From Massilia sp. UMI-21 (lineage in GTDB: Bacteria > Pseudomonadota > Gammaproteobacteria > Burkholderiales > Burkholderiaceae_D), in contig CP063848.1 in the NCBI GenBank assembly GCA_015277795.1, positions 4,216,001 to 4,280,000 of the forward strand: a stretch of 64,000 bases of DNA. Direction: 5' to 3'. A program made the translations under genes and the position numbers. Shown here in pieces: positions 52,428-61,354 of the stretch; position 1 is the stretch's first letter; every line of letters starts with the position of its first letter. The notes beneath the pieces are model-generated. The model worked only from the letters and a program-made list of their open reading frames with translations. It had not been told where the DNA came from and did no database searches.

Positions 52428-55223
52428 TCAGTAGGTGTAGCTGGCGGCGAAGCCGAAGCGGCGGAACTGCGGGCTCCAGCCACCGCGCCAGCTGATCGGC
52501 GCTTCGCGGGCGAAGACATTGTCGACGTAGGCGTTCAGCCTGACGTGCGGAATGCCGGTGTAGGCCAGGCTGTAGTTCCAGGTCGTGTTGCTGCCGATGC
52601 GGCCGCAGGTGTCCATGTACTCCGCAGCAACCTTCTGGGTCACGCAGTAGGTCGGCGACGCGATGCTGTTGGCGCTGTAGCTGCTGGCGAAGTTGGCGGT
52701 GACGGCATGGTCGAAATCACCCTGCTTCAGGTAGGCCTTGGCAACCACGGTCAGGCGCGAGCCGTAGTCGTAGGTGCCGCCCTGGTTCGGGCCGTAGGCA
52801 TTGTCGGTGACGCTGAACTCCTGGAATTTCAGGATGTAGCTGCCGTCGAGGGCCAGGCGCACGGTCTGGCCCAGCACGTCGAAGCGGCCCTTGCCGTCGA
52901 AGTCGAAGCCCTGGACACGGGTACGGCCGCTGTTGACGTACGGGTTGTAGATCATGCCCAGCTGGCCGACCGGGTAGGCCAGGGTCGTGTTCGGCGCATA
53001 CTTCTTCACCAGGGCCAGGAACTGGTTGTCGTTGGCGCTGCTGTCGACACGGATCAGCTGGCCAGCCGGCAGGCTGTCTTCGCCGCGCAGGATGTCGACC
53101 ACCGAACGGCTGCCGATTTCGTTACGACGCTCGATGAAGTAGTAGTCCAGGCCCGCGCTCCAGTTCTTGATCGGCTCGAACACCAGGCCGGCGGTCAGCG
53201 AGCGCGAGGTCTCCGGCTTCAGGTCCGGGTTCGAGGACACGAAGCTCGGCAGGCCGCCCGAGCACTCCGCGTTGCGGAAGCTGTTGGCCTGCGACTTGTC
53301 GGCGGTGGTCGCGTTCGGCGCGCCCTGCACCAGTGCGTTGAGCTGGTTGGCGATCGGGCAGCGCTTCGGATCGTTGACGCTGGTGGCCACCGACGAGCGG
53401 CCCAGGCCGTTACCCGATTCGACGATGTTCGGCGCGCGGAAGCCGCCCGACGCCGTCGCGCGCAGCAGCAGGCTGTCGGTCGCGTTGTAAGTCAGGCCCA
53501 GCTTCGGCGACACGTGCGCGTCCTGCTCGCCGGTCTTGTCGAGGCGGGCGGCGGCGTCCAGCACCAGCTTCTTGGTCAGCGGCACGCGCGCTTCGGTGAA
53601 CAGCGCGTACTGGTTGACGTCGTCATCGACCTGCAGGCCGAAGATGCCGACCAGCTCGCCGCGCAGCACGTTGTCCGAGCTCGCCATCTTGTAGGCGTTG
53701 TTGCGGATGTCGGTGCCGATCGCCACGCTCAGCGGACCTGCCGGCAGTTGCATGACTTCGCGGGTGATGGTGGCGTCGAAGAACTTGACCACTGCTTCGC
53801 CATCGGTGGTACGGACCGGGAACATCGCGTTCAGCAGGGCCGGGTCGTTCTGCTGGCCGAACTTGTACTTGTTGTTGACGATCGCGTCGGTGTAGCCCGC
53901 CTGGCTGACCGCGCGGGTTGCCTTGTTGGCGGTCGACTTGGCCCAGCCCGCGGCCGATTTCCAGTCCCAGCCGGCGTAGGTGCCGGTCAGGGTCAGCATC
54001 ACGCGCGATTGCTCGCTATCGGTGGTGTTGAAGTTGAAGCCGTCACCGGTGTCCATCAGGCGGGCACGGTATTCGACCGGGTAGCTGTACGGGTTCATCG
54101 GGTGGCCGACCGGCAGCTTCGGATACGAGAACGGACCGACCATCTTGCCGCCCATCACGTTGTACCAGATCGAGGACGAGGTGGTGGTGCTGCCGTTGCT
54201 CATGTTGAACGGCGTGATGATGTAATCGTTCTCGGCGCCGGCGTGCATGATCTCGAAGCTTGCATCGATGTCCTGGCCGATGCGGAAGCTGGTCACGCTG
54301 GTGACCGCGTAGCGCTTGTTGTCGGTGGTCTGGCCGCTGTACGGCAGGATGTCCATCTTGCACAGCTTGTCGGACGGATCGATGTTCGCGGGCGGGCAGC
54401 CAGGCGCCGCGACGTAGTTGGTCGCGCTGGTGTAGTAGTTACCGGTCGGCGAGAACGCGCTCTTCGCGTCCCAGGTCGAGCGGCCCGGGGTCAGGCGGTG
54501 CCAGGCCGGGTAGTACTTCTGCAGGTCGCCGGTGGTGTAACCGTCGCGCTTGTAGACTTCCGCGGTGACATAGGTATTGAAACCATTGGTGTCGATATCG
54601 CCCCAGCCGGCGATCACGGACAGGTTGCGGTTACGGTTGTCGTTGAAATGCTGCGATTCGCGGTAGCTGCCGCGCACCTTGAAGCCGGTGAATTCCTTGC
54701 GCAGGACGAAGTTGATCACGCCTGCGATCGCGTCGGAACCATAGATCGCCGATGCGCCATCCTTGAAGATCTCGACGCGCTCGATCGCGTCGCTCGGAAT
54801 GGCGTCGAGGTTGGTGAAGTTCTCTTGCGCGTTGTCCGACAGGCCGTAGGGAGCGATGCGGCGGCCGTTGACCAGCACCAGGGTCGCCACCTTGGTCAGG
54901 CCGCGCGTGGAGGCGGAAGACGAACCGGTCGCGAAGCTGCCCGAGCTGGCGGTTGCCGAGTTGCTGCCGGCGTAGATCGAGGCGGTGGAGGTCAGGATGC
55001 CCAGGGCCGTGGTTTCGCCGGTCTTTTCGATGTCGTCGCGGGTCATGACCTGGACCGCCGCGGCGGCTTCGGTCTCGGTGCGCTTGATGCTGGAGCCGGT
55101 CACCTCCACGCGCTGCATCTGCGGCTGCGCGGGGATCGCTTCCTGGGCGCCCACCAGCGCAGGGAAGGCCATGGTCAACGCGACTGCGATGGCGCTCTTG
55201 TTCAAAGTATTCTTGTGCTTCAC
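52428..55223 (-). CDS. TonB-dependent outer-membrane receptor
   Basis: The protein has 931 residues and starts at a GTG (55223) preceded by CAGGAG. The signal peptide (about 1-26) ends at ALVGA. The plug domain has VEVTGSSIKRTETEAAAAVQVMTRDDIEKTG and VLVNGRRIAPYG...DAIERVEIFKDGASAIYGSDAIAGVINFVLRK. A large beta barrel follows, with the C-terminal aromatic ending RRFGFAASYTY. Several cysteine-containing loops (CPPANIDPSDKLC, CPIANQ, CVTQKVAAEYMDTC) look extracellular. The substrate is unknown. It stands alone, without a FecIR-type regulator or ABC importer, between the fli and flg clusters. Confidence 0.93.
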   Translation of the reverse strand: MKHKNTLNKSAIAVALTMAFPALVGAQEAIPAQPQMQRVEVTGSSIKRTETEAAAAVQVMTRDDIEKTGETTALGILTSTASIYAGSNSATASSGSFATGSSSASTRGLTKVATLVLVNGRRIAPYGLSDNAQENFTNLDAIPSDAIERVEIFKDGASAIYGSDAIAGVINFVLRKEFTGFKVRGSYRESQHFNDNRNRNLSVIAGWGDIDTNGFNTYVTAEVYKRDGYTTGDLQKYYPAWHRLTPGRSTWDAKSAFSPTGNYYTSATNYVAAPGCPPANIDPSDKLCKMDILPYSGQTTDNKRYAVTSVTSFRIGQDIDASFEIMHAGAENDYIITPFNMSNGSTTTSSSIWYNVMGGKMVGPFSYPKLPVGHPMNPYSYPVEYRARLMDTGDGFNFNTTDSEQSRVMLTLTGTYAGWDWKSAAGWAKSTANKATRAVSQAGYTDAIVNNKYKFGQQNDPALLNAMFPVRTTDGEAVVKFFDATITREVMQLPAGPLSVAIGTDIRNNAYKMASSDNVLRGELVGIFGLQVDDDVNQYALFTEARVPLTKKLVLDAAARLDKTGEQDAHVSPKLGLTYNATDSLLLRATASGGFRAPNIVESGNGLGRSSVATSVNDPKRCPIANQLNALVQGAPNATTADKSQANSFRNAECSGGLPSFVSSNPDLKPETSRSLTAGLVFEPIKNWSAGLDYYFIERRNEIGSRSVVDILRGEDSLPAGQLIRVDSSANDNQFLALVKKYAPNTTLAYPVGQLGMIYNPYVNSGRTRVQGFDFDGKGRFDVLGQTVRLALDGSYILKFQEFSVTDNAYGPNQGGTYDYGSRLTVVAKAYLKQGDFDHAVTANFASSYSANSIASPTYCVTQKVAAEYMDTCGRIGSNTTWNYSLAYTGIPHVRLNAYVDNVFAREAPISWRGGWSPQFRRFGFAASYTY

Positions 55224-55239
55224 AACGACTCCTGGACTT

Positions 55240-55256
55240 TAAATTATTCTCATTGG
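55240..55256 (-). promoter_or_regulatory. Weak Fur-box-like site upstream of the TonB receptor
   Basis: On the minus strand, AATGAGAATAATTT contains one full TGAGAAT half of the 7-1-7 Fur pattern; the other half matches only 4 of 7. It is 20-30 bases before the GTG start. A second TGAGAAT lies at 55300-55306 in the opposite orientation. This is suggestive of iron control only. Confidence 0.3.
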
Positions 55257-55654
55257 TCCGCATCGCCCACCTGCCCTGTTTGCGGCAAGGTCAATACGTG
55301 AGAATACTCTTACACAACATTGCCCGACCGCAAAGATGGCAAGATGAAATTTAGGTAGGAAATTTTATCCGGATGTTATTTCGTCGCGTAATTGATACGT
55401 TTTATTACTCCGGGCATAAGGCTGTGACATGCAGCGCATACTGCCGTCATAAAAATATGCATGTGAACAAACGTTGTTGGCCGCCCTTCCCCCCTTTTAT
55501 GCCCCGTGGAACGGCCCTGCACGGAACGCGAGAACTGCAAATCATGCTAAAGGGGGATAGGAGAAGCAGCGGAACTATGTTTGTGCAAATGTATCTGTGT
55601 ATGAAGGTGCTCAGCAGTTAAAGCCTCATCCATGGCGAACGCGGACGGCGCCAA

Positions 55655-55677
55655 CAAAAAAGCCGGCTGACGCCGGT
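55655..55677 (-). terminator. Minus-strand terminator downstream of flgL
   Basis: A CCGGC / GCCGG stem (six pairs with the flanking G-U) with a 4-base loop is followed on the minus strand by six T residues. It lies about 180 bases beyond the flgL stop, with the REP-like pair C in between, and probably ends the flg transcript. Confidence 0.65.
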
Positions 55678-55702
55678 AATGCCGTTCCGTTAGCGTAAAA
55701 AT

Positions 55703-55803
55703 GTAGGGTGGTCGGCTTCGCCGACCGCGCGTTCAAGTCACTAATGCACTGTGGCAGAGCACAATGTAGTTGAATGCGCGGCCGGGAAACCCGGCCACCC
55801 TAC
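55703..55803. repeat. REP-like inverted pair C (downstream of flgL)
   Basis: A forward unit at 55703-55736 (GTAGGGTGGTCGGCTTCGCC, ending GCGCGTTCAA) and a reverse unit at 55771-55803 (TGAATGCGCGGCCGGG, ending CCGGCCACCCTAC) are separated by 34 bases. Both fold as hairpins, although their inner stems differ in sequence (GTCGG/CCGAC versus GGCCGGG/CCCGGCC). Confidence 0.9.
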
Positions 55804-55857
55804 GCTTAACTGAACGGCATCAGGCTGACGCCGGCTCTTTGCGGGTGCGAGAGGGGC

Positions 55858-57087
55858 TTACAGGTAGTTGAACAGCGACAGTCCCGACATCGTCTTGAAC
55901 GACATCTGCGCCGCCTGCAGCGTGGTCTGCTGCATCGAGAAATCCGAGATCGCCTTGACCATGTCGAGGTCCTGCAGGTCGCCCAGGGTCGCCGCGTACT
56001 GGATGTCGAGATCGTCGCCGGCGCTGTCGAGGTAGTCGAGTTCCTTCATGTGCGCGCCGACCGAGGCCTGCACCGTCAGCACGTTGTCGTGGGCCGATTT
56101 CAGGTTGTCCAGCGCCGTATTCAGGCCATTGGTCAGCGCTGCCTTGCCGCGCGAGCCGTCGGCCGGGGCGCGCAGCGCCGCGATCAGGTCGGTCACGGTG
56201 GAAAACACCGATTGCTTCTCGCTCGGCTTGGCGGTGAAGACGTCGCCATTGGCCGGTTCGCCCTTGATGTCGAAGCTCAGGCCGCCGAAGCTGATCGTCT
56301 TGCCCGCCTCGTAGGCGACGGCGGTCTGGCCCGGGACCGGCACGTCGGTGCCGGTGCTGGTATCGACCACGCTGTAGGTGGTGACGGCCGGGGTGCCGCT
56401 CACCGCGAAACTCAGCTTGTAGTCGCGCCCGGCATTGGCCAGGGCACGGTCGGTCACCGAGCCCGATGAAATGATGGCGGCGCCGATGTTGCCCGGATCG
56501 GCCCGGGTCTGGAACGTGCCGTTGCCGGTCGGGTTGTTCTCGAATATCGCCGCGCCCGAGGCCGACAGCGGGATCTTGCGCGAGGCCCCGACCTGCAGCT
56601 GGCGCTGGCCCTGGTCGCCCTGGTAGGCCGCGCCGCCGGGGGTGCGGGTGAAAGGCTGGGTGGTCGCCATGTAGCCCGAGAACAGGAAGCCGCCGCTGCC
56701 GTCGGTGGTGTTGGCCACGCCCAGCAGGTCTTCCAGGCGCCCTTCCAGTTCGGTGGCCAGGGCTTCGCGGTCTTGCGGCAACATGGTGCCGTTGCCGGCG
56801 TTCACCGCCAGTTGCTGGATGTCCTGCAGCAGGCTGCCGGCATTCTGCAGGGCGCCTTCGACCATCGACAGCGAAGAGCGCGCGCTGGCGCGGTTGGTGG
56901 CGAACTGGGTGTTCATCTCCTTCGACTGGCTCACTTCCAGCGCCCGCGCCGAGGCCACCGGATCGTCGGCCGGGCTCAGGATACGGCGGTTGGTCGACAG
57001 CTGGTTCTGGGTGCGCGCCAGGGCGCTCTGCAGCGTGTTGAGCTGGGAGGTGGCGTTGCCGTAGATCGACAGGGTACTGATGCGCAT
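55858..57087 (-). CDS. flgL: Flagellar hook-filament junction protein FlgL (HAP3)
   Basis: This 409-residue protein has the N-terminal coiled segment MRISTLSIYGNATSQLNTLQSALARTQNQLSTNRRILSPADDPVASARALEVSQS and the C-terminal segment ATLGDLQDLDMVKAISDFSMQQTTLQAAQMSFKTMSGLSLFNYL, both typical of HAP3. It joins hook to filament together with FlgK, whose gene is 33 bases upstream. The middle (about 150-330) is the variable surface domain. Confidence 0.97.
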   Translation of the reverse strand: MRISTLSIYGNATSQLNTLQSALARTQNQLSTNRRILSPADDPVASARALEVSQSKEMNTQFATNRASARSSLSMVEGALQNAGSLLQDIQQLAVNAGNGTMLPQDREALATELEGRLEDLLGVANTTDGSGGFLFSGYMATTQPFTRTPGGAAYQGDQGQRQLQVGASRKIPLSASGAAIFENNPTGNGTFQTRADPGNIGAAIISSGSVTDRALANAGRDYKLSFAVSGTPAVTTYSVVDTSTGTDVPVPGQTAVAYEAGKTISFGGLSFDIKGEPANGDVFTAKPSEKQSVFSTVTDLIAALRAPADGSRGKAALTNGLNTALDNLKSAHDNVLTVQASVGAHMKELDYLDSAGDDLDIQYAATLGDLQDLDMVKAISDFSMQQTTLQAAQMSFKTMSGLSLFNYL

Positions 57088-57120
57088 GAATGCCTCTTGG
57101 TCGTTTTAGTTCGCCGATGC

Positions 57121-59085
57121 TCAGCGGCCGATCGACAGCAGCGTGTCGAAGATCGTGCCGGCAATCTGCATGACCTTGCCCGCGGCCTGGTAGGCCTGCT
57201 GGTACTTGATCAGGTTGGTGGCTTCTTCGTCCAGGTTGACCCCCGAGACGTCGGCGGCGGTGGCCTTGGCCTGGGTCAGCAGCGCCTCGGCGGCGTTGCC
57301 GTTGACCTGCACCTCGCGGGTCTTGTTGCCCACCGTGCTCACCAGCTGCGCGTACGAGGACTGGATCGTGGCGGTGCCGTTGTTGAAGATGTTCCTGGTC
57401 TGCAGGTCGCCCAGCAGGCCGATGTTGCGGGTGTCGCCCACGCCGCCGCCGTTGCCGGCGATGGTGAAGCTGTCGCCGTCGCCCGGCGCGCCCGTCATGG
57501 TCACGCTGACGCCGCCAAAGGTATAGGTCGAACCGGCGGCGAAGGCCACGCTGGTGGCCGGCGCCGGGTAGTTGGTCACGACGCCGGCGCTGTCCTTGAC
57601 GCTGACCGCGGCGCCCGACGGGAAGCCGCTCAGGCTGCCGCTGGCGCCATCGAAGGCCAGGGTCACCGGCAGCGCCGGGGCGCCCGCCAGGAAGTCCTTG
57701 TCGACCGTGCCTTCGCTGATCCTGGCGGTGCCGGTATTGCTCACCGGCGCGCTGGTGGCGATCGGCGCGGCGGCGGCGATGCTCGCCACGTCCTTGACCA
57801 GCACGTTGAAATTGGCGGCGCCGCCGATGGTCGGGCGCACCAGGAATTCGTCGTTCTTGGCGGCCAGGCCGGAAATCGTGAAGTCGACCCCGTCGATACT
57901 CATGGTGGTGCCGGACGCGCTGTAGGGCGTGACCGCGGTCGACTTGTTGTCCGACAGGCGGATCACGTTGTAGTTGCTGCCGTCGAACTCGACCTTGTAG
58001 TCGCTGTCCATCAGCTTGCTCGGGTCGCTGACGACCGCCTGCACCGCCGTGGTGCTGGACAGCGCGTTGTTGATGTTCTTGCCCACGTAGGCCGGCGCCA
58101 CGCTGAAGAAATCCTTGCCGGCCACGCCGTTCTGGTCCAGGCCCAGCCTGTGCTGGGCATTGAACTCGAAAGCCAGGCCGATCGCGACCTTGCCCAGCGC
58201 GCTCTGGGCGGGGTCCAGGGTCTTGCTGCGGAATTCGAGCGCGCCGCCCAGGGTGCCGCCGGACAGGGCGTTATCGGCCAGCACGGTGACCTTGCTGCCG
58301 GTGACATAGCCCACCTCGATGCGGGTCAGGTCGGTCGGCGACTTGCTGGCCGCCAGCTGGAAGGCGCGCTGCCCCACCACCAGCGGCTGGCCGCTGCCGA
58401 TCGAGACCGTCAGGCTGTCGTTATCGCCAGGCATGACGGTGGCCTTGACCTGGGTATTCAGTTCCATCACCAGCTGGTCGCGCTTGTCGAGCAGGTCGTT
58501 CGGCGCGCGCTGCTGGGCGGCGGCAAAGCTGCCGATCTTGTCGTTCAGGTCGGCGATCTGCTGGGCGTACGAATTGATCACCGTGACGCTGGTCTGGATG
58601 GTGCTGTTCACGCCTTCGCGGATCTCGCCCAGGCGCGCGTCCAGGGCCTGGAAGCGCGTGGCCAGGGTGTCGGCGCTGGACAGCATCGACTGGCGCGACG
58701 GCACCGAGGCGCGGTTGGCGGCCATGTCCTGCACGCCCTTGAAGAAGGTCTGCAGCGAGGGCGACAGGCCGGCGGTCTGGTCGGCCAGCAGGTTGTCGAT
58801 CTGGCTGATCTGGGCGTAATAGGAATCCAGCCCGCTCTTGCTGGCCTGGGCGTTGCGCACCTGTACGTTGAGGAATTCGTCGCTGTAGCGCTTGATCTCG
58901 GCAATCTGGGTGCCGGTCCCCTGGAAACCGACGCCGGTATCGAGCATCGGGCCGGTGGCCTGCACCACCACCTGGCGGTTGTAGCCGGCCACGCCGGCGT
59001 TGGTGATGTTGTGGCCGGTCGTGGCCAGGCCTGCCTGTGCCGCGAACAGGCCGCTCTTGCCAATGCTGAGGAGGTTACCGGACAT
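57121..59085 (-). CDS. flgK: Flagellar hook-associated protein FlgK (HAP1)
   Basis: This 654-residue protein has the conserved start NLLSIGKSGLFAAQAGLATTGHNITNAGVAGYNRQVV and the end DVSGVNLDEEATNLIKYQQAYQAAGKVMQIAGTIFDTLLSIGR. The body includes the PSLQTFFKGVQDMAANRASVPSRQSMLSSADTLA region. A long Ala/Ser/Val-rich insert lies at about 380-560, longer than the 547 residues of the enteric protein would allow. A sigma-28-like promoter and a REP pair lie between it and flgJ, so flgKL can be expressed as a separate late unit. Confidence 0.97.
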   Translation of the reverse strand: MSGNLLSIGKSGLFAAQAGLATTGHNITNAGVAGYNRQVVVQATGPMLDTGVGFQGTGTQIAEIKRYSDEFLNVQVRNAQASKSGLDSYYAQISQIDNLLADQTAGLSPSLQTFFKGVQDMAANRASVPSRQSMLSSADTLATRFQALDARLGEIREGVNSTIQTSVTVINSYAQQIADLNDKIGSFAAAQQRAPNDLLDKRDQLVMELNTQVKATVMPGDNDSLTVSIGSGQPLVVGQRAFQLAASKSPTDLTRIEVGYVTGSKVTVLADNALSGGTLGGALEFRSKTLDPAQSALGKVAIGLAFEFNAQHRLGLDQNGVAGKDFFSVAPAYVGKNINNALSSTTAVQAVVSDPSKLMDSDYKVEFDGSNYNVIRLSDNKSTAVTPYSASGTTMSIDGVDFTISGLAAKNDEFLVRPTIGGAANFNVLVKDVASIAAAAPIATSAPVSNTGTARISEGTVDKDFLAGAPALPVTLAFDGASGSLSGFPSGAAVSVKDSAGVVTNYPAPATSVAFAAGSTYTFGGVSVTMTGAPGDGDSFTIAGNGGGVGDTRNIGLLGDLQTRNIFNNGTATIQSSYAQLVSTVGNKTREVQVNGNAAEALLTQAKATAADVSGVNLDEEATNLIKYQQAYQAAGKVMQIAGTIFDTLLSIGR

Positions 59086-59110
59086 GTATTTTTCCTTCTT
59101 AACGGTTCAA

Positions 59111-59137
59111 TCTACGGCAACAATTCCGAAAACTGTA
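59111..59137 (-). promoter_or_regulatory. Sigma-28 (FliA) promoter of flgKL, overlapping a REP unit
   Basis: On the minus strand, TACAGTTT - 11 bases - GCCGTAGA (7/8 and 5/8 against the FliA consensus, exact spacing). It lies 26 bases before the flgK ATG. The TAC of the -35 box is the complement of the GTA that starts the REP unit at 59135. Confidence 0.6.
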
Positions 59138-59241
59138 GGGTGGGCGGATCTTCCGCCCACGCGTTCACATCACGGCAATGTTGTCTTCGCGGCTATTCCA
59201 TTGCTGGCTGGACGCGCGGTCGGCGAAGCCGACCACCCTAC
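59135..59241. repeat. REP-like inverted pair D (flgJ-flgK gap)
   Basis: A forward unit at 59135-59167 (GTAGGGTGGGCGGATCTTCC, ending CACGCGTTCA) and a reverse unit at 59208-59241 (CTGGACGCGCGGTCGGCG, ending CCGACCACCCTAC) are separated by 40 bases. They lie between the flgJ stop and the flgK promoter. Confidence 0.9.
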
Positions 59242-59246
59242 GAACT

Positions 59247-60218
59247 TCATGCCAAGGAATGCTTGATGATGCGGGTCAGCTTGGCCGCATACATCGGATC
59301 GGTGGCGTAGCCGGCGCGCTGCAGGCCCTGGGCGAAGGCCGCGGCATCGCCGCCGCTGTCCAGCACCTTCTCGTAGCGCGGGTTCTTGGCCAGCAGGTTG
59401 GCGTAGTCCTTGAACGAGTCGGCCGGCGTGTCGTAGGCGCGGAATTTCTCCACCTTCCGATGGGCCACGCCGTTGACGTATTCGGTGGTGACGGCGGTGG
59501 CGACCTTGCCCTTCCAGCCAGGGCCGGCCTTGATGCCGAACAGGTTGTTGCTGTTGCTGCCGTCGGCGTTGCGGATCATGCGCTTGCCCCAGCCGCTTTC
59601 CAGCGCCGCCTGGCCGAGCATGAACTTGGCCGGCACGCCGGTGGCGCGTTCGGCCTCGGCGGCGTGGGCATGCAGCTTTTCCTGGAACGCGCGCACATGC
59701 GGCGCCTGGACGCGGCCGCTGTCGGTCGTCAGGGGCAGCGCCGGCGCGCCCGGCTGGGTGGCGCCGGTCCTGATCATGGTCGCCGCATCCATGCCCGGAC
59801 GCATGCTGCCGTCGAGCGGCGCCAGGGCCGAAGCGGCGGCGGCCGCCTTCCCCGCCGCATCGGCCAGGCCTGCGCCGTCGGCGCCGATGGCCAGCGCCTG
59901 GGCGCCCATCTGGTTCGCCGTCAGCTGGCGGGTCAGCACGTCGGCCAGGCCCATGCCGCGCTTGGCCAGGTTCTGGCTCAGCTGCTGGTCCAGCATCCCG
60001 GTGAACATCTTGGATTGCTGGTTGTCCATGATCCCCTCTTGCGGGGTGGCGTCGCGCATGCTCTTCATCATCATGTTGATGAACATGGCTTCGAACTGCG
60101 TGGCCGCCTCCTTCAGCGCGGCGGGCGAGCCGTTCCTGGCGCCTTGCTTGAGTTCGCCCAGGCCCTTGGTGTCGAGGGCGAACTTGCTGGTGAGGTCAGT
60201 GGAGGGAGAGCCGATCAT
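59247..60218 (-). CDS. flgJ: Flagellar rod assembly protein / muramidase FlgJ
   Basis: This 323-residue two-domain protein has an N-terminal rod-scaffold domain (ALKEAATQFEAMFINMMMKSMRDATPQEGIMDNQQSKMFTGMLDQQLSQNLAKRGMGLADVL), an Ala-rich linker at about 125-165, and a C-terminal glucosaminidase-type muramidase (PAKFMLGQAALESGWGKRMI...NNLFGIKAGPGWKG). The catalytic Glu is in AALESGWG. It cuts peptidoglycan for rod growth. The REP-like pair D follows its stop by six bases. Confidence 0.97.
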   Translation of the reverse strand: MIGSPSTDLTSKFALDTKGLGELKQGARNGSPAALKEAATQFEAMFINMMMKSMRDATPQEGIMDNQQSKMFTGMLDQQLSQNLAKRGMGLADVLTRQLTANQMGAQALAIGADGAGLADAAGKAAAAASALAPLDGSMRPGMDAATMIRTGATQPGAPALPLTTDSGRVQAPHVRAFQEKLHAHAAEAERATGVPAKFMLGQAALESGWGKRMIRNADGSNSNNLFGIKAGPGWKGKVATAVTTEYVNGVAHRKVEKFRAYDTPADSFKDYANLLAKNPRYEKVLDSGGDAAAFAQGLQRAGYATDPMYAAKLTRIIKHSLA

Positions 60219-60236
60219 GGGAATGGGTAACGCTTA

Positions 60237-61346
60237 TTAAATGATCTCGAGTTCCGCGCGCAGCGAGCCGGCGGCTTTCAGGGCCTGCAGGATGGCCAGC
60301 AGGTCTTGCGGGGTGGTGCCGATCGCATTCATGGCTTTCACCACTTCGGCCAGCGACGCGCCGCCCTTGATCATCAGCACGCGGCCCGGATCCTTCTTGA
60401 TGTCGACCGAGCGGTTCTGGGTGACGACGGTGGCGCCGAGCGAACCCGGCTTGGGCTGGCTGACATCCGTTTCGCTGCCCACGGTCACGGTCAGGTTGCC
60501 GTGCGAGATCGCGCAGCTGTCCAGCATCACGGCCTGGTTCATCACGACCGAGCCGGTGCGGGCATTCATGATCACCTTGGCCGAGTCCCTTGCCCGATTC
60601 ACGTCGATGCTTTCCAGCTGGCCGATGAAGGCCACCCGCTGGTCGCTCGAGGACGGGGTGCGCACCCGGATCACGCGGCCGTCCAGGGCGGTGGCGACGC
60701 CGGCGCCGAACTGGTCGTTGACGGCTTCGACCACCCGCGCGGCGGTCGAGAAGTCGGTCTGGTTCAGCTCCAGGCGGATCTGGTTGTCCGCGCCCAGGTT
60801 CGAGGCGACGGCGCGCTCGACCGTGGCGCCGGCCGAGATCTTGCCCACCGACAGGTGGTTGACCTGGACCTGGGCGCCGCCGGCCTGGGCGCCGACGCCG
60901 CCGACCAGCACATTGCCCTGGGCCATGGCGTACACCTGGCCGTCGGCGCCGTGCAGCGGCGTCATGAGCAGGGTGCCGCCGCGCAGGCTCTTGGCGTTGC
61001 CGATCGAGGACACGGTGATGTCGATGGTCTGGCCCGGCTGGGCGAAGGCCGGCAGCGAGGTCGTGACCATCACCGCCGCGACGTTCTTCAGCTGCAGCTG
61101 GGTGCCGGGCGGCAGGTTGACGCCCTTCTGCTGCAGCATCGCCTGGATCGACTGCACGGTGAAGGGTGTTTGACTGGTCTGGTCACCTGTGCCGTCCAGG
61201 CCCACGACGATGCCGTAGCCAGACAGCTGGTTCTGGCGCACGCCGGCGATGCTGGCGAGGTCCTTGATGCGCTCGGCCTGGGCCAGGGGTGCGGCGCCCA
61301 CGAGCAGCGCGGCAAGGACGACGATCGACGAGAATTTGGTACGCAT
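60237..61346 (-). CDS. flgI: Flagellar P-ring protein FlgI
   Basis: This 369-residue periplasmic ring protein has a signal peptide MRTKFSSIVVLAALLVGAAPLAQA and the family block ERIKDLASIAGVRQNQLSGYGIVVGLDGTGDQT. The C-terminus is normal: GASLAEVVKAMNAIGTTPQDLLAILQALKAAGSLRAELEII. It forms the P ring around the rod. It starts 8 bases after flgH and is followed by flgJ with an 18-base gap. Confidence 0.98.
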   Translation of the reverse strand: MRTKFSSIVVLAALLVGAAPLAQAERIKDLASIAGVRQNQLSGYGIVVGLDGTGDQTSQTPFTVQSIQAMLQQKGVNLPPGTQLQLKNVAAVMVTTSLPAFAQPGQTIDITVSSIGNAKSLRGGTLLMTPLHGADGQVYAMAQGNVLVGGVGAQAGGAQVQVNHLSVGKISAGATVERAVASNLGADNQIRLELNQTDFSTAARVVEAVNDQFGAGVATALDGRVIRVRTPSSSDQRVAFIGQLESIDVNRARDSAKVIMNARTGSVVMNQAVMLDSCAISHGNLTVTVGSETDVSQPKPGSLGATVVTQNRSVDIKKDPGRVLMIKGGASLAEVVKAMNAIGTTPQDLLAILQALKAAGSLRAELEII

Positions 61347-61354
61347 GACAATCC

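Larger units (their letters stand above)
55224..55857. other. 634-base intergenic region between TonB receptor and flgL
   Basis: The part next to the receptor (55224-55620) is AT-richer than the rest of the window and should hold the receptor promoter; short open frames here have no ribosome site or similarity. The second part holds a minus-strand terminator at 55655-55677 and a REP-like pair at 55703-55803, listed separately. I see no gene. Confidence 0.6.

Noticed and set aside
51906..55301. A 1131-codon open frame on the plus strand across the TonB receptor
   Set aside because: Antisense shadow; the minus-strand frame has a signal peptide, plug and barrel end, and the plus frame has low-complexity Ala/Val/Arg/Gly composition.
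55373..55621. An 82-codon open frame upstream of the TonB receptor
   Set aside because: No ribosome site, odd composition, no similarity, and it lies in the likely promoter region.
56773..59310. An 845-codon plus-strand open frame over flgL and flgK
   Set aside because: Antisense shadow of two clear flagellar genes in high-GC DNA, without ribosome site or motif.
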